A DNA stretch of 64,000 nucleotides from Actinomycetota bacterium (GCA_014360655.1 JACIXC010000015.1:20881-84880), one strand, 5' to 3'. Shown: positions 54,266 through 63,218, counted from the stretch's first letter. A program made the numbers and translations. Notes: generated from the letters alone by a model not told the origin.

Positions 54266-54851
54266 GGGAACGCCCCGGGAGGCATAGGACGTTTGTCATG
54301 GACCTCGACGCCGCGTGACACTTCCAGCCTCGTTTTCACGCCATGAAGAAGAGGATTGGCTGGATCATGATTCATCGGCCGCTTAAGGCTTCGCGTCTCC
54401 GCCCAACTTCACGCCGCTGCGGACGCCCGCGACATGTTTATATCGAGACTTAATGTTTAGGGAATTCTTGAAGTATAATGTTTTTGTAAAGGTAAACGAT
54501 CTATCCTGGTGGCAGTAGTGCCGTGGTTCTCCTGTCGACGGGAGCCTGCCGGATTATTCCGCAGGAGGCGGCGAAAACGCAGGCAGCAAGGGCATTGTGA
54601 GGGATCAGGCGGGTGGGGGAGATAGGAAGTCAGGGTGAGGCCCGGGAGGAAGGATTGTAAAATTCAGGAATTGAAGGAAGGAGATGGATAAGGGGTTGTC
54701 GTAGTTTGAATTTGGCATGGCAGGAAATTTATGATAAGTAAATGGTAGGTGGAAACAGGGAGCTCCGGGATAGTTTAAAGTGGTGGTTGAGATTTTGTGA
54801 GCGCGCCTCGCGGAGGATTTCAAGGGGCAAGGGATAAAGGAGGGACTGGAA
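54266..54851 (+). promoter_or_regulatory. ftsQ-ftsZ gap with a probable ftsZ promoter
   Basis: 586 nt with no gene I can support; there is no ftsA. The stretch is AT-rich from about 54430. A perfect TATAAT lies at 54474-54479, though its -35 (TTAATG, 18 nt upstream) is weak. It would give a leader of about 365 nt. AAAGGAGG about 9 nt before the ATG is the ftsZ ribosome-binding site. Confidence 0.5.
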
Positions 54852-55913
54852 ATGCCGGAAACCGCGACCAATTACCTGGCGGTCATCAAGGTGGTCGGCG
54901 TGGGAGGAGGTGGCACCAACGCCATCAACCGCATGATCGATTCCGGCCTCAAGGGTGTTGAATTCGTGGCCATCAACACCGATGCGCAGGCCCTCCTCAT
55001 GTCCGACGCCGATGTCAAGGTGTATATCGGCGGCAACATCACGCGGGGGTTGGGAGCCGGGTCCAATCCCGAGATAGGTGAGCAGGCGGCGCTGGAGAAC
55101 CGGGAGGCCATCGCGGAAGCCATAAAGGGCGCGGACATGGTCTTCATCACCGCCGGCAAGGGGGGAGGCACGGGAACGGGAGCGTCCCCCATCGTTGCGG
55201 AGATAGCCAGGGACCAGGGCGCCCTGACCATCGGGGTGGTCACCAGGCCCTTCTCCTTCGAGGGACGCAAGAGGGCCATGCAGGCGGAGGCGGGCATCGA
55301 GAAACTGCGCGAGAAGGTGGACACCCTGATCATCATCCCCAACGACCGCCTGCTGGAGGTGGCCGAACAGAAGACCTCCATCCTCAACGCCTTCCGCATG
55401 GCGGACGATATCCTGCGCCAGGGAGTGCAGGGTATCACCGACCTCATCACCGTGCCCGGGCTGATCAACCTGGACTTCGCCGACGTGAGGACCATCATGT
55501 CCAACGCCGGCTCGGCCCTCATGGGCATCGGGACGGCCTCCGGCGAGAACCGGGCCTCGGAGGCCGCGCGCGCCGCCATTTCCAGCCCGTTGCTGGAAGC
55601 CTCCATCGAGGGGGCGAAGGGCATCCTCCTTAACATCTCCGGCGGCTCGGACCTGGGTCTTTTCGAGGTCAACGAGGCGGCGGAGATCATCGCCAGCGTG
55701 GCCGACGCCGACGCCAACATCATCTTCGGCGCGGTCATCGACGATTCCCTGGGTGACGAGCTGAAGGTGACGGTGATCGCCACCGGCTTCGAGTTCGGGG
55801 CGGCCGCCTCGCGTCCCGGCCGCAAGGCCGCGAAGACGGAGGTGTCCCCGGAGAAGACGGTGGTCTTCGAATCCGAGGAACTGGACATACCGGTCTTTCT
55901 CCGCAATAAATAG
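54852..55913 (+). CDS. ftsZ: Cell division GTPase FtsZ
   Basis: A 353-residue tubulin homologue. It has [25 protein letters not shown], the GTP-binding [12 protein letters not shown], and T7-loop residues in [15 protein letters not shown] (usual NxDFADV). A very short linker of about 20 residues follows the globular domain, then the conserved C-terminal peptide DIPVFLR that binds FtsA, SepF or other anchors. Separated from ftsQ by 586 nt with its own promoter, and followed by a terminator. Confidence 0.97.
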   Translation: MPETATNYLAVIKVVGVGGGGTNAINRMIDSGLKGVEFVAINTDAQALLMSDADVKVYIGGNITRGLGAGSNPEIGEQAALENREAIAEAIKGADMVFITAGKGGGTGTGASPIVAEIARDQGALTIGVVTRPFSFEGRKRAMQAEAGIEKLREKVDTLIIIPNDRLLEVAEQKTSILNAFRMADDILRQGVQGITDLITVPGLINLDFADVRTIMSNAGSALMGIGTASGENRASEAARAAISSPLLEASIEGAKGILLNISGGSDLGLFEVNEAAEIIASVADADANIIFGAVIDDSLGDELKVTVIATGFEFGAAASRPGRKAAKTEVSPEKTVVFESEELDIPVFLRNK

Positions 55914-55977
55914 TAACGGGCGGAGAGCGGTACCCCGGCGCTTCCGGCCCCGGAGAGCCGGCCCGGAAGAGAGCGAG

Positions 55978-56008
55978 GCGGCTTGCGCCAAGCCGCTTCA
56001 ACTTTTTT
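55978..56008 (+). terminator. Rho-independent terminator after ftsZ
   Basis: Stem GCGGCTT / AAGCCGC with a GCGCC loop, then TTCAAC and six T residues. A second hairpin without T-run (CTTCCGG / CCGGAAG, 55941-55969) lies just upstream. Confidence 0.72.
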
Positions 56009-56183
56009 ACGGGGAGGTTTTGCAGGAAGGCGGCCCGTGCTCCTCCGGGAAGGGAGAAAGCGGGACGGAGGGTGAAGCATGTGCGGTGCGGACACCGCGG
56101 CCCCCCCGTCGCAAGCGTGCGCGCCGCGGCCGCCCGCGCTGCGGAAGCCGGTGCAAGGATCGCGTCGTTGCAGGAGCGCATGG

Positions 56184-58076
56184 ATGCATGGAGAGGAGAG
56201 CAGGGACGCCCGTGTCGGAGCGGGTGAAACGGTGAAGGAAGCCCTGCGTGAGGTCTTGAGGGATGTCACCAGGCCGGGCCGCTACCTGGGCATCGAGGTC
56301 AACGCCTACCGCAAGCCCTTCCGCGCCGACGGCGTCAACGTCGCCCTCGTCTATCCCGATATCTACGAGATAGGCATGTCGCATCTCGGGCTGGCCATCC
56401 TTTACGAGGAGGTGAACGAGCGCCCGGACGCCATGGCCGACCGCGCCTACCTGCCCTGGGTGGACATGCAGGAGAGGATGTCGCGGCGCGGCATACCCCT
56501 CTTCGGCCTGGAGAGCGGGATCCCCCTGCGCCGCTTCGACATGGTGGGCATCACGCTGCAGCACGAGCTGACCTATGCCAACGTGGTGCGCGTGCTGCAG
56601 CTGGCCGGCATACCTCTGGAGGCCGGGCGGCGCGGACCCGGGGACCCGCTGGTGGTGGGAGGAGGCCCCGGTGCCTACAACCCCGAGCCGCTCGCACCCT
56701 TCTTCGACCTGCTGGTGCTGGGGGACGGCGAAGAGGCGATACACGAACTCGTCGCCGCGCTCGCCGCCTGGAAAAAACAGGGAAAGAAGGACCGGGAGGG
56801 GTTTCTCGTGGAGTGCGCCTCCCTCGCCGGCGTGTACGTGCCCTCTCTGTACAGGGTGACCTGCGGCCGCGACGGCGCCGTCAAGGAGGTAGAGGCGCGG
56901 CGGGGAGCGCCCTTGCCGGTGCGCGGTAGGGTGGTCACGGACCTGAACCGGCACCTTTTGCCGCGGCGACCGGTGGTCCCCGTGGTGGAGTCGGTGCACG
57001 ACCGCTGCAGCCTGGAGATCTTCCGCGGGTGCACGCGGGGATGCCGCTTCTGCCAGGCGGGTATGATCTACCGGCCCGTGAGGGAGAGGAAGGTGGAGGC
57101 GCTGCAACGCTGGGGATTGGACCTGGTCCGCAACACCGGTTGCGATGAACTTTCGCTCTCCTCGCTCAACAGCGCGGATTACTCCCTCATCCTGCCGCTG
57201 GTGGAGGGGCTGTCGCGCCAGCTCGCGGAGGGGCGGGTGGCGGTATCGCTCCCTTCCCTGCGCACGGACACTTTCTCGGTGGAGCTGGCCGCGCGCTTGC
57301 ACGGGGTGAAACGCACCGGCCTCACCTTCGCGCCCGAGGCGGCCTCTCCCGGCCTGCGCGCCGCCATGAACAAGACGGTGACGGACGAGGACCTGCTGGC
57401 GGCGGTGTCCTCCGCTTACCGCGAGGGCTGGAGGAAGGCCAAGCTCTATTTCATGGTGGGCTTGCCGGGCGAGGAAGAAGAGGACGTGGAGGCCATCTGC
57501 CACCTGGTGCGGCGCATAGTGCGCGAGGGCGACGAGGGGCGCCCGCTGCGGGGCATGCGCCTCTCGGTGAGCGTGGCGACCTTCGTGCCCAAGCCCCACA
57601 CGCCGCTGCAATGGGCGCGGCAGATGTCCCCGCCCGAGGTGGCCCGGCGCCACTTCATCCTCAGGGAGGGCCTGCGCGTCAAGGGCGTGACCCTGCGCTG
57701 GCATGCGCGCGAGATGTCCTACCTCGAAGGGGTGCTCGCGCGGGGCGACCGGCGGCTGGCGCCGGTGGTGGCGGAGGCGGCACGCGAGGGATGCCTGGAC
57801 GGCTGGAGCGAGCATTTTTCCTGGGAACGCTGGAGGAGGGCCCTGGAGTCGCAGGGGCTGGACGCCGCTTGGTACGTGGAGAGGGAGCGCTCCCCGGAGG
57901 AGGTCTTTCCCTGGGACCACCTCAGCGCCGGGGTGACGAAGTCTTTTCTCCTGGAAGAATACGGTAGAGCCCTGAGGAGGGAATGGACGCCGGACTGCCG
58001 CTCCGGGGCGTGCGCTTCCTGCGGGGCCTGCGATGCACCGGGAGTGGGGAACCTTCTGGCGGAGGAGGCGCGGTGA
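56184..58076 (+). CDS. Radical SAM protein (TIGR03960-type)
   Basis: About 630 residues. An N-terminal domain with VALVYPDIYEIGMSHLGLAILY and VVGGGPGAYNPEPLAPFFD resembles the B12-binding-like part of such proteins. The radical SAM core starts with the [4Fe-4S] motif FRGCTRGCRFCQAG and continues through FAPEAASPGLRAAMNKTV and VGLPGEEEEDV. A Cys-rich tail (CRSGACASCGAC) may bind another cluster. This family is almost always next to a DUF2344 gene and rng, as here, but its reaction is not established. ATG 56184 has AGGAG about 8 nt upstream; GTG 56232 is an alternative. Confidence 0.88.
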   Translation: MHGEESRDARVGAGETVKEALREVLRDVTRPGRYLGIEVNAYRKPFRADGVNVALVYPDIYEIGMSHLGLAILYEEVNERPDAMADRAYLPWVDMQERMSRRGIPLFGLESGIPLRRFDMVGITLQHELTYANVVRVLQLAGIPLEAGRRGPGDPLVVGGGPGAYNPEPLAPFFDLLVLGDGEEAIHELVAALAAWKKQGKKDREGFLVECASLAGVYVPSLYRVTCGRDGAVKEVEARRGAPLPVRGRVVTDLNRHLLPRRPVVPVVESVHDRCSLEIFRGCTRGCRFCQAGMIYRPVRERKVEALQRWGLDLVRNTGCDELSLSSLNSADYSLILPLVEGLSRQLAEGRVAVSLPSLRTDTFSVELAARLHGVKRTGLTFAPEAASPGLRAAMNKTVTDEDLLAAVSSAYREGWRKAKLYFMVGLPGEEEEDVEAICHLVRRIVREGDEGRPLRGMRLSVSVATFVPKPHTPLQWARQMSPPEVARRHFILREGLRVKGVTLRWHAREMSYLEGVLARGDRRLAPVVAEAAREGCLDGWSEHFSWERWRRALESQGLDAAWYVERERSPEEVFPWDHLSAGVTKSFLLEEYGRALRREWTPDCRSGACASCGACDAPGVGNLLAEEAR

Positions 58077-58666
58077 GGCGTTTGTTGGTAAAATATTACA
58101 AGAAAGGCGACGCGCGCTTCCTCTCCCATCGCGAGACCATGCGCGCCCTGGAGAGGGCGCTGCGGAGGTCGGGCGTCGCGCTGCTCTTCACGGAAGGGTT
58201 CAATCCGCGCCCCAAGATGAGCTTTTCCCCCGCGCTTCCCCTCGGCGTGGCCGCGGAGGCCGATTACCTGGAGGTGGCGGTGGCGGAGGAGCCCGACCTG
58301 CGGGCCATGCGGGAGAGCATGGACCGTTCCCTCCCAGAAGGGATGGGAATAGTTTCCATACAAGTGATGCCACCGCACGTGCCGCGCCTCTCGCGCTGGG
58401 CGCGTTACGGGTTATACCGCGTCGAGGCCGCGGGGCGCCGTTACCACCTGGCTTTGCGCCTGAGCGGGGAGGGTGAGGGCAGGTTGAGGGAGGCGCTGCA
58501 GGGCCTGGAACGGCACCTGCGGGAGGAAATCCGGGACGGCGAGGTCACCAGGGTGGGGATCTTCGCCTCCCAAGACGAGTTGTGGGAGGAGGTCGACGGG
58601 CCGCTCTACCTCTACCACGGAAGGGAAGGTGAACTGGAAGTGATGCAAGGTGGCCATCAAGGATAA
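58073..58666 (+). CDS. DUF2344 protein (TIGR03936-type), radical SAM partner
   Basis: A 197-residue protein starting RLLVKYYKKGDARFLSHRETMRALERALRRSG, with FTEGFNPRPKMSFSPALPLGV, the conserved core of this family. In some genomes it is fused to the C-terminus of the upstream radical SAM protein; here they are separate but overlap (GTGA at 58073-58076). GGAGGAGG precedes the GTG. Function unknown; the conserved link to RNase G suggests RNA modification or processing. Confidence 0.88.
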   Translation: MRRLLVKYYKKGDARFLSHRETMRALERALRRSGVALLFTEGFNPRPKMSFSPALPLGVAAEADYLEVAVAEEPDLRAMRESMDRSLPEGMGIVSIQVMPPHVPRLSRWARYGLYRVEAAGRRYHLALRLSGEGEGRLREALQGLERHLREEIRDGEVTRVGIFASQDELWEEVDGPLYLYHGREGELEVMQGGHQG

Positions 58667-59939
58667 GCTGAAGGCGGCGTCGGTGGAGATACGCAGGGTC
58701 TCCCCGGTGAGCAAGGAGATAGCCATCGCCACCTACGACGGCGAGACCAGGGTGGCGGTGCTCGAGTCGGGCGTGCTGCAGGAGATCTTCGTGGAGCATG
58801 CCGACCGGCGCTCCATCGTGGGCGACATCTACAAGGGCAGGGTGCAGAACGTCCTCCCGGGCATGGAAGCCGCCTTCGTCGACATCGGGCACAACCGCAA
58901 CGCCCTGCTCTACGTGGGGGACATATTCCTGGAGGAGAGGAGACAGGGGGAGAGGCGGGACATCTCCAGGCTGCTGAAGCCTGGCCAGCAGGTGGTGGTG
59001 CAGGTGACCAAGGACCCCATGGGGGGGAAGGGGGCCCGCCTCACCACCTACCTTTCCATAGCCGGCCGCTACCTGGTCCTCCTTCCCCAGGCCAGGACGG
59101 TGGGCATATCCCACAGGCTGAGCGAGGAGGAGAGGGAGCGCCTGCGCAGGCTGGTGGACGAGGTGAGGCCCCGGGACGCGGGGATCATCGTGCGCACGGC
59201 GGCGAGGGACGCGGACGCGGCCGAGCTGCGCAAGAGCCTCGCTTACCTGGGTAAGGTCTGGCACCAGGTGCGCCGGGCATCCGAGAAGAAACGCGCCCCC
59301 GCCGTTCTCTACCGGGAGCCGGAGCTGGAGATCAAGGTCATAAGGGACGTCATGGACAGGACCTTCGAGCGCATCCTCGTCGACAACTCCCGCGTCTACC
59401 GCCGCGTCAGGCATTACCTGAAGACGGTGGCGCCGGCGCTGGCGGACAGGGTCTTCCGCTATACCGGCGAAACCCCGCTTTTCGAGGCCCTGGACATCAA
59501 CAGGCAGATAAAGGAGGCCCTGAAGCGGGAGGTGAGCCTGCCCTCCGGGGGCTACATCGTCATCGATTCCACCGAGGCCCTCACCGCCATAGACGTCAAC
59601 ACGGGAAAGTACGTGGGCGACAAGTCGCTCGAGGAAACCGTGCTGCGCACCAACATCGAGGCGGTCTCGGAGGTGGTGCGCCAGTTGCGGCTGCGGGACA
59701 TAGGGGGCATCATAGTCATCGACTTCATCGACATGAACGAGGCGCGCAACCGCAGGGCCGTGCTCAGGGCGCTGAACCAGGAGCTGGAGAAGGACCGCAC
59801 CAAGACCTACGTGGTGGAGCTGACCAAGCTGGGGCTGGTTGAGATGACCCGCAAGAACGTCTCCGAGGGGCTGCTGGAGGCCTTCGGTGAGACATGCCCC
59901 ACCTGCAAGGGGAGGGGAGTCGTCTTCCGCGAGCCGTGA
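58650..59939 (+). CDS. rng: Ribonuclease G/E family endoribonuclease
   Basis: A 429-residue RNase G-type enzyme that cleaves single-stranded RNA 5'-end-dependently in rRNA maturation and mRNA decay. It has an S1 domain at the N-terminus (SIVGDIYKGRVQNVLPGMEAAFVDIG), a DNase I-like catalytic part with the metal Asp residues in AIDVNTGKYVG and VIDFIDMN, and the Zn-link CPTCKGRG at the end. There is no RNase E-type C-terminal scaffold. GTG start overlaps the DUF2344 gene by 17 nt. Confidence 0.94.
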   Translation: MAIKDKLKAASVEIRRVSPVSKEIAIATYDGETRVAVLESGVLQEIFVEHADRRSIVGDIYKGRVQNVLPGMEAAFVDIGHNRNALLYVGDIFLEERRQGERRDISRLLKPGQQVVVQVTKDPMGGKGARLTTYLSIAGRYLVLLPQARTVGISHRLSEEERERLRRLVDEVRPRDAGIIVRTAARDADAAELRKSLAYLGKVWHQVRRASEKKRAPAVLYREPELEIKVIRDVMDRTFERILVDNSRVYRRVRHYLKTVAPALADRVFRYTGETPLFEALDINRQIKEALKREVSLPSGGYIVIDSTEALTAIDVNTGKYVGDKSLEETVLRTNIEAVSEVVRQLRLRDIGGIIVIDFIDMNEARNRRAVLRALNQELEKDRTKTYVVELTKLGLVEMTRKNVSEGLLEAFGETCPTCKGRGVVFREP

Positions 59940-59962
59940 CGGCGGGAGGACGGAGGAGGAGG

Positions 59963-60652
59963 ATGAGGAGAAGGGGGCGCGAGGAGGCGCCGGAAGCGGA
60001 GGGGGCAGGCGCCGCCCCGGAAGAGGGGGAGGGTAGGAGGAAGCGCCGCAGGGGCACCGCGCTTCTCGTGGCGGGGGCGTGCCTCGTCCTGGCGGGACTG
60101 CTGGCGCTGGCCGGCGTATACGCCTATATCCGTTACACCGACCGCAGGGCGGCGGCCGCCCAGCGGGAGCTCTTCCGGGCATGGGAGGAAAGGCCGCTGA
60201 ACCCCGGAAAGGACGAGGTGGCGGTGGGGGACGGTATAGCGCGCCTGGTGGTGCCGCGCCTCGCGCTGGACGCCATCGTGGTGGAGCTGTGGGGCCTCGA
60301 CGACGGCGAGAACCTGAAGCGGGGGCCTGGACACATCCCGGACACGGCCTACCCGGGGGAGGAGGGGAACTGCGTCATATCGGGGCACCGCACGACCTAC
60401 GGCGCGCCTTTCCGCCACATCGAGCTGCTCGCTCCCGGCGATGAGATCATCCTCGAAACGGCGGAGCGGCGTTTCGTCTACCTGGTGTACGGGCAGAAGA
60501 TAGTGTCGCCCTCCGACCTCAGCGTCCTCGAGCAGGGAGGAGAGCCCAAGGTCACCCTGACCGCCTGTCATCCCTGGTACAGCGCGGCGCAGCGCATCGT
60601 GGTCATGGGGAGATTGGCCAGGAGTGAGGACCTGGCCGGGGACGGGCAGTGA
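59963..60652 (+). CDS. Sortase, class E-like
   Basis: A 229-residue membrane-anchored transpeptidase. It has an arginine-rich cytoplasmic N-terminus, one membrane segment (LLVAGACLVLAGLLALAGVYAY), then the sortase domain with ISGHRTTYGAPFRHIE (catalytic His), TLTACHPWYSAAQRIVVMG (catalytic Cys and Arg). The HRTTYGAPF and TLTACHP forms are typical of actinobacterial class E enzymes. No protein in the window has a clear LPxTG or LAxTG signal, so its substrates lie elsewhere. ATG 59963 sits behind GGAGGAGGAGG. It follows rng by 23 nt. Confidence 0.9.
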   Translation: MRRRGREEAPEAEGAGAAPEEGEGRRKRRRGTALLVAGACLVLAGLLALAGVYAYIRYTDRRAAAAQRELFRAWEERPLNPGKDEVAVGDGIARLVVPRLALDAIVVELWGLDDGENLKRGPGHIPDTAYPGEEGNCVISGHRTTYGAPFRHIELLAPGDEIILETAERRFVYLVYGQKIVSPSDLSVLEQGGEPKVTLTACHPWYSAAQRIVVMGRLARSEDLAGDGQ

Positions 60653-60731
60653 TGCCGGGATGACGCCCGTGGCCCGCCGTCAGGGGCGTGCGGGTGGGGG
60701 GCAGCCGTGAAAAGCGACCGTAAAAAGAGGA

Positions 60732-60759
60732 GACCGGAAAGTGGGCAGGCTTTCCGGTC
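60732..60759. terminator. Perfect 10-bp inverted repeat after the sortase gene
   Basis: GACCGGAAAG (60732-60741) and CTTTCCGGTC (60750-60759) around an 8-nt loop, 80 nt after the sortase stop. There is no T-run on the plus strand; on the minus strand TCCTCTTTTT follows the stem. It could act as a terminator in either direction or as a protein site. Confidence 0.45.
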
Positions 60760-61213
60760 CGGGCCAAAACTCACTCGGCGTAGATATTTTGGCATTATCA
60801 TAATCGGCATCCCCCGGCCTCTACTTTAGACCCTTTTCCGACCACTTTTTCCCGCCCTCCGTCCACCTCGCGTCGCTCGCAGCGCGGTTCCCGGAGCCGA
60901 CAACACCGTTCGGGAGGGCATGCGAGCGGGGGGCGCTCCGGTCGGTAGGGGTCCCGGGAGCCTCCGGCAGCGGCGGACCGCGGCCGCGGGGCGGGGAGGC
61001 GGCACTTCCAAGCTCTGCGTGTCCGCCGTGATCCCGCGGGACAGGCGGGAGCGCGGGCGGATGACACGGGCCGGATCGTGCGGGGAGGGCGCGGGCTCGG
61101 TTCTAATGGCAGGATCGTACATGGAGCGTATATAGCGTATCGTATATATATAGATTAAAGTATATGGATTATCTGTCGATATATATTCCGGACATTGAGA
61201 AAAGAATACCCCT
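60760..61213 (+). other. Intergenic region ending in an AT-rich promoter zone
   Basis: No gene is supported. Most is GC-rich, but 61120-61190 is almost pure A/T alternation (GTATATAG, TATATATATAG, GATATATATT) and must contain the promoter of the riboswitch transcript. I cannot fix the -10 and -35 among the overlapping options. Confidence 0.45.
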
Positions 61214-61308
61214 GAAGGTGATAAAGGCAAACTCTTCCGAAAGGAGAGGGCGCAAAGCCATGGGTCTAACACCGCGTGAGCGGTCATGATCGCCAGGCTG
61301 CCGCCTCC
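61214..61308 (+). promoter_or_regulatory. Cyclic di-GMP-I (GEMM) riboswitch aptamer
   Basis: The conserved GEMM-I order is present: P1 AGGTG (61216-61220) with CGCCT (61302-61306), AAGGCAAAC, a GAAA tetraloop hairpin, GGGCGCAAAGCCA, then GGGTCTAAC (CUAA tetraloop receptor), the ACCGC-GTGA-GCGGT hairpin and CATGATCGCCAGGCT closing the P3 stem. It stands about 95 nt before the CAP-domain gene and is followed by a terminator, so it controls transcription of that gene in response to c-di-GMP. Confidence 0.85.
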
Positions 61309-61315
61309 AAAGCGA

Positions 61316-61350
61316 CGCCCTTTCCCCAGCGGAAAGGGCGGTTTGCTTTA
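61316..61350 (+). terminator. Riboswitch expression-platform terminator
   Basis: Perfect 10-bp stem CGCCCTTTCC / GGAAAGGGCG (61316-61325, 61331-61340) with CCAGC loop and a T-rich tail GTTTGCTTTA, 50 nt before the ribosome-binding site. GGCGG at 61337-61341 could instead pair with CCGCC (61301-61305) of aptamer P1, giving an antiterminator. Confidence 0.75.
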
Positions 61351-61400
61351 AGGAACGGGGAGAGTTGCCACCAGCCCGGGGGGCAAGGGAGGAGATAACG

Positions 61401-63218
61401 ATGAAAGGGCTCACTCGGTGGCAAACGGGCATGATCACACCGCTGGCCGTATCCACACTGCTGCTTTTCACGCTGCTTTCCGGCTTATTCACGGGCGCCG
61501 CCGCCACGGCGGCCTCCGACGTCACGGCCGAGGAGGCGCGCATGGTGCAGCTGGTGAACCAGGCGCGCAACGACGCCGGTCTGCCCGCTCTCCTCGTGGA
61601 GCAGCGCCTGACCGACTTCGCGCGTTCTTACTCCGACGAGATGATCCAGTACAACTTCTTCGGCCACGTCTCGCCTGTTTCCGGCAACCTGCAGCAGCGT
61701 ATCGCGGCGCGGGGCATAACGGGTTGGACGCTGGCGGGGGAGAACATAGCCAAGGCGCCCAACGTGGAGGTGGCCTTCCAGGCCCTCATGAACAGCCCCT
61801 CCCACCGCGCCAACATACTGCGTCAGGAGTTCAACTGCATAGGCGTGGGCGTGGTGCGCGGGCCGGACGGGCTCTACATAACCCAGGAGTTCATGTGCTT
61901 CTCCAGCCTGCCCTCCTCGGCCGGCCAGGTGGGGGCGTCTCCCGCCCCGGCGCCTTCCTCCACCACCTTCGACACCTACGTGCTCCTCATGAACCCCAAC
62001 GACCAGGCCACGCCGGTGAGGGTCACCTTCCAGGGAGAGGACGGCGCCAACAGGACCTTCCGTTATACCGTGGGCGCCTTTTCCCGCTACACCATCTCCA
62101 TGAGGGACACGGTGGGGAGGGGGAGCTACGCGGTGCAGGTGGAAAGCGACCTGCCCGTCCTGGCCGAGCGCGCCATGTACTTCGACTACGAGGGGAAGAA
62201 GGGAGGGTCGGACTCCATCGGCACCCCCTCGCCCTCCAGCACCTGGTATTTCGCCGAGGGCTACACCGGGGGCACCTTCGACACATGGCTGGTGCTGCAG
62301 AACCCCAATTACGCCGCGACCGCGGTGACCCTGAGCTTCATGCGCCAGGACGGCCAGGTGATAACCCGCCAGGTCTCCGTGGGGGCGCGGCAGCGCGCCA
62401 CGGTGCACGTGGACGAGATACCGGGGCTGGAGGCGGCCGACGTCTCCACCCGCGTGGTCTCGGACCTGCCCGTCGTGGCCGAGCGCGCCATGTATTTCAA
62501 CTTCAACGGCAAGGACGGCGGCCATGCCTCCATCGGCACCCCCTCGCCCTCCAGCACCTGGTACTTCGCCGAGGGCTACACCGGCGAGAGTTTCGACACC
62601 TGGGTATGCCTGCAGAACCCCAACGACGCGCCGACCGCGGTGACCCTGAGCTTCATGCGCCCGGACGGCCAGGTGATAACCCGCCAGGTCTTCGTGGGGG
62701 CGCGGCAGCGCGCCACGGTGCACGTGGACGAGATACCGGGGCTGGAGGCGGCCGACGTCTCCACCCGCGTGGTCTCGGACCTGCCCGTCGTGGCCGAGCG
62801 CGCCATGTACTTCGACACCCGCGGCCGCGTGGGGGGCCACTGCACCATCGGCGCTTCCGGCCTCAAGCCGAACTGGTATCTGCCGGAGGGATACACGGGC
62901 GGCGATTTCGACGAGTACGTGCTCTTCCTCAATCCGCACGACGAGGCGGCCGCGGTGCGCGTGGTCTTCATGCGCCCGGACGGGATGCGGGTGGAGCGCA
63001 GTTTTCACATAGCGCCGCACGCGCGCGCCACCGTGCACGTCGACGAGGTGGAGGGCCTGCAGTCCACGGATGTCAGCACCCAGGTCAATTCCTCCCTTCC
63101 CATCGTGGTGGAACTTGCCGAGTACTTCAGCTACCGGGGGCGATGCGACGGGAACAGCTCCGTCGGGGCCTTCCAGCCCTCCACCACCTGGTACTTCGCC
63201 GAGGGATGCGTGCTCTGA
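61401..63218 (+). CDS. Secreted CAP-domain protein with WYFAEG repeats, c-di-GMP controlled
   Basis: A 605-residue exported protein. A signal peptide (about 1-38) precedes a CAP/SCP domain (about 42-172) of the YkwD type, with GHVSP (His89), GENIAKAP and SPSHRANIL. From about 185 to the end are four surface modules of the same kind as in the L,D-transpeptidase at 5.9 kb: the first diverged and lacking its WYFAEG opening, then WYFAEGY at 62243, 62555 and WYLPEGY at 62873. The protein stops nine residues into a fifth module (WYFAEGCVL). No LPxTG or membrane anchor is visible. GGGAGGAG lies 7 nt before ATG 61401. Likely an adhesin or matrix protein switched by c-di-GMP. Confidence 0.88.
   Translation: MKGLTRWQTGMITPLAVSTLLLFTLLSGLFTGAAATAASDVTAEEARMVQLVNQARNDAGLPALLVEQRLTDFARSYSDEMIQYNFFGHVSPVSGNLQQRIAARGITGWTLAGENIAKAPNVEVAFQALMNSPSHRANILRQEFNCIGVGVVRGPDGLYITQEFMCFSSLPSSAGQVGASPAPAPSSTTFDTYVLLMNPNDQATPVRVTFQGEDGANRTFRYTVGAFSRYTISMRDTVGRGSYAVQVESDLPVLAERAMYFDYEGKKGGSDSIGTPSPSSTWYFAEGYTGGTFDTWLVLQNPNYAATAVTLSFMRQDGQVITRQVSVGARQRATVHVDEIPGLEAADVSTRVVSDLPVVAERAMYFNFNGKDGGHASIGTPSPSSTWYFAEGYTGESFDTWVCLQNPNDAPTAVTLSFMRPDGQVITRQVFVGARQRATVHVDEIPGLEAADVSTRVVSDLPVVAERAMYFDTRGRVGGHCTIGASGLKPNWYLPEGYTGGDFDEYVLFLNPHDEAAAVRVVFMRPDGMRVERSFHIAPHARATVHVDEVEGLQSTDVSTQVNSSLPIVVELAEYFSYRGRCDGNSSVGAFQPSTTWYFAEGCVL
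62216..62840 (+). repeat. Two nearly identical 312-bp tandem repeats in the CAP gene
   Basis: Segments starting CATCGGCACCCCCTCGCCCT at about 62216 and 62528 repeat with a 312-bp period (104 codons) and long identical stretches, for example the GGCCGACGTCTCCACCCGCG segment near 62436 and 62748. Such identity implies recent duplication or gene conversion and makes copy number prone to change. Confidence 0.88.

Noticed and set aside
56007..57920. Open frame of 637 codons on the minus strand
   Set aside because: Antisense to the radical SAM gene, whose CxxxCxxC motif and conserved blocks are in the plus frame.
61401..63218. Sortase sorting signal on the CAP protein
   Set aside because: The C-terminus ends WYFAEGCVL without LPxTG/LAxTG, hydrophobic segment or basic tail, so it is not a substrate of the nearby sortase.
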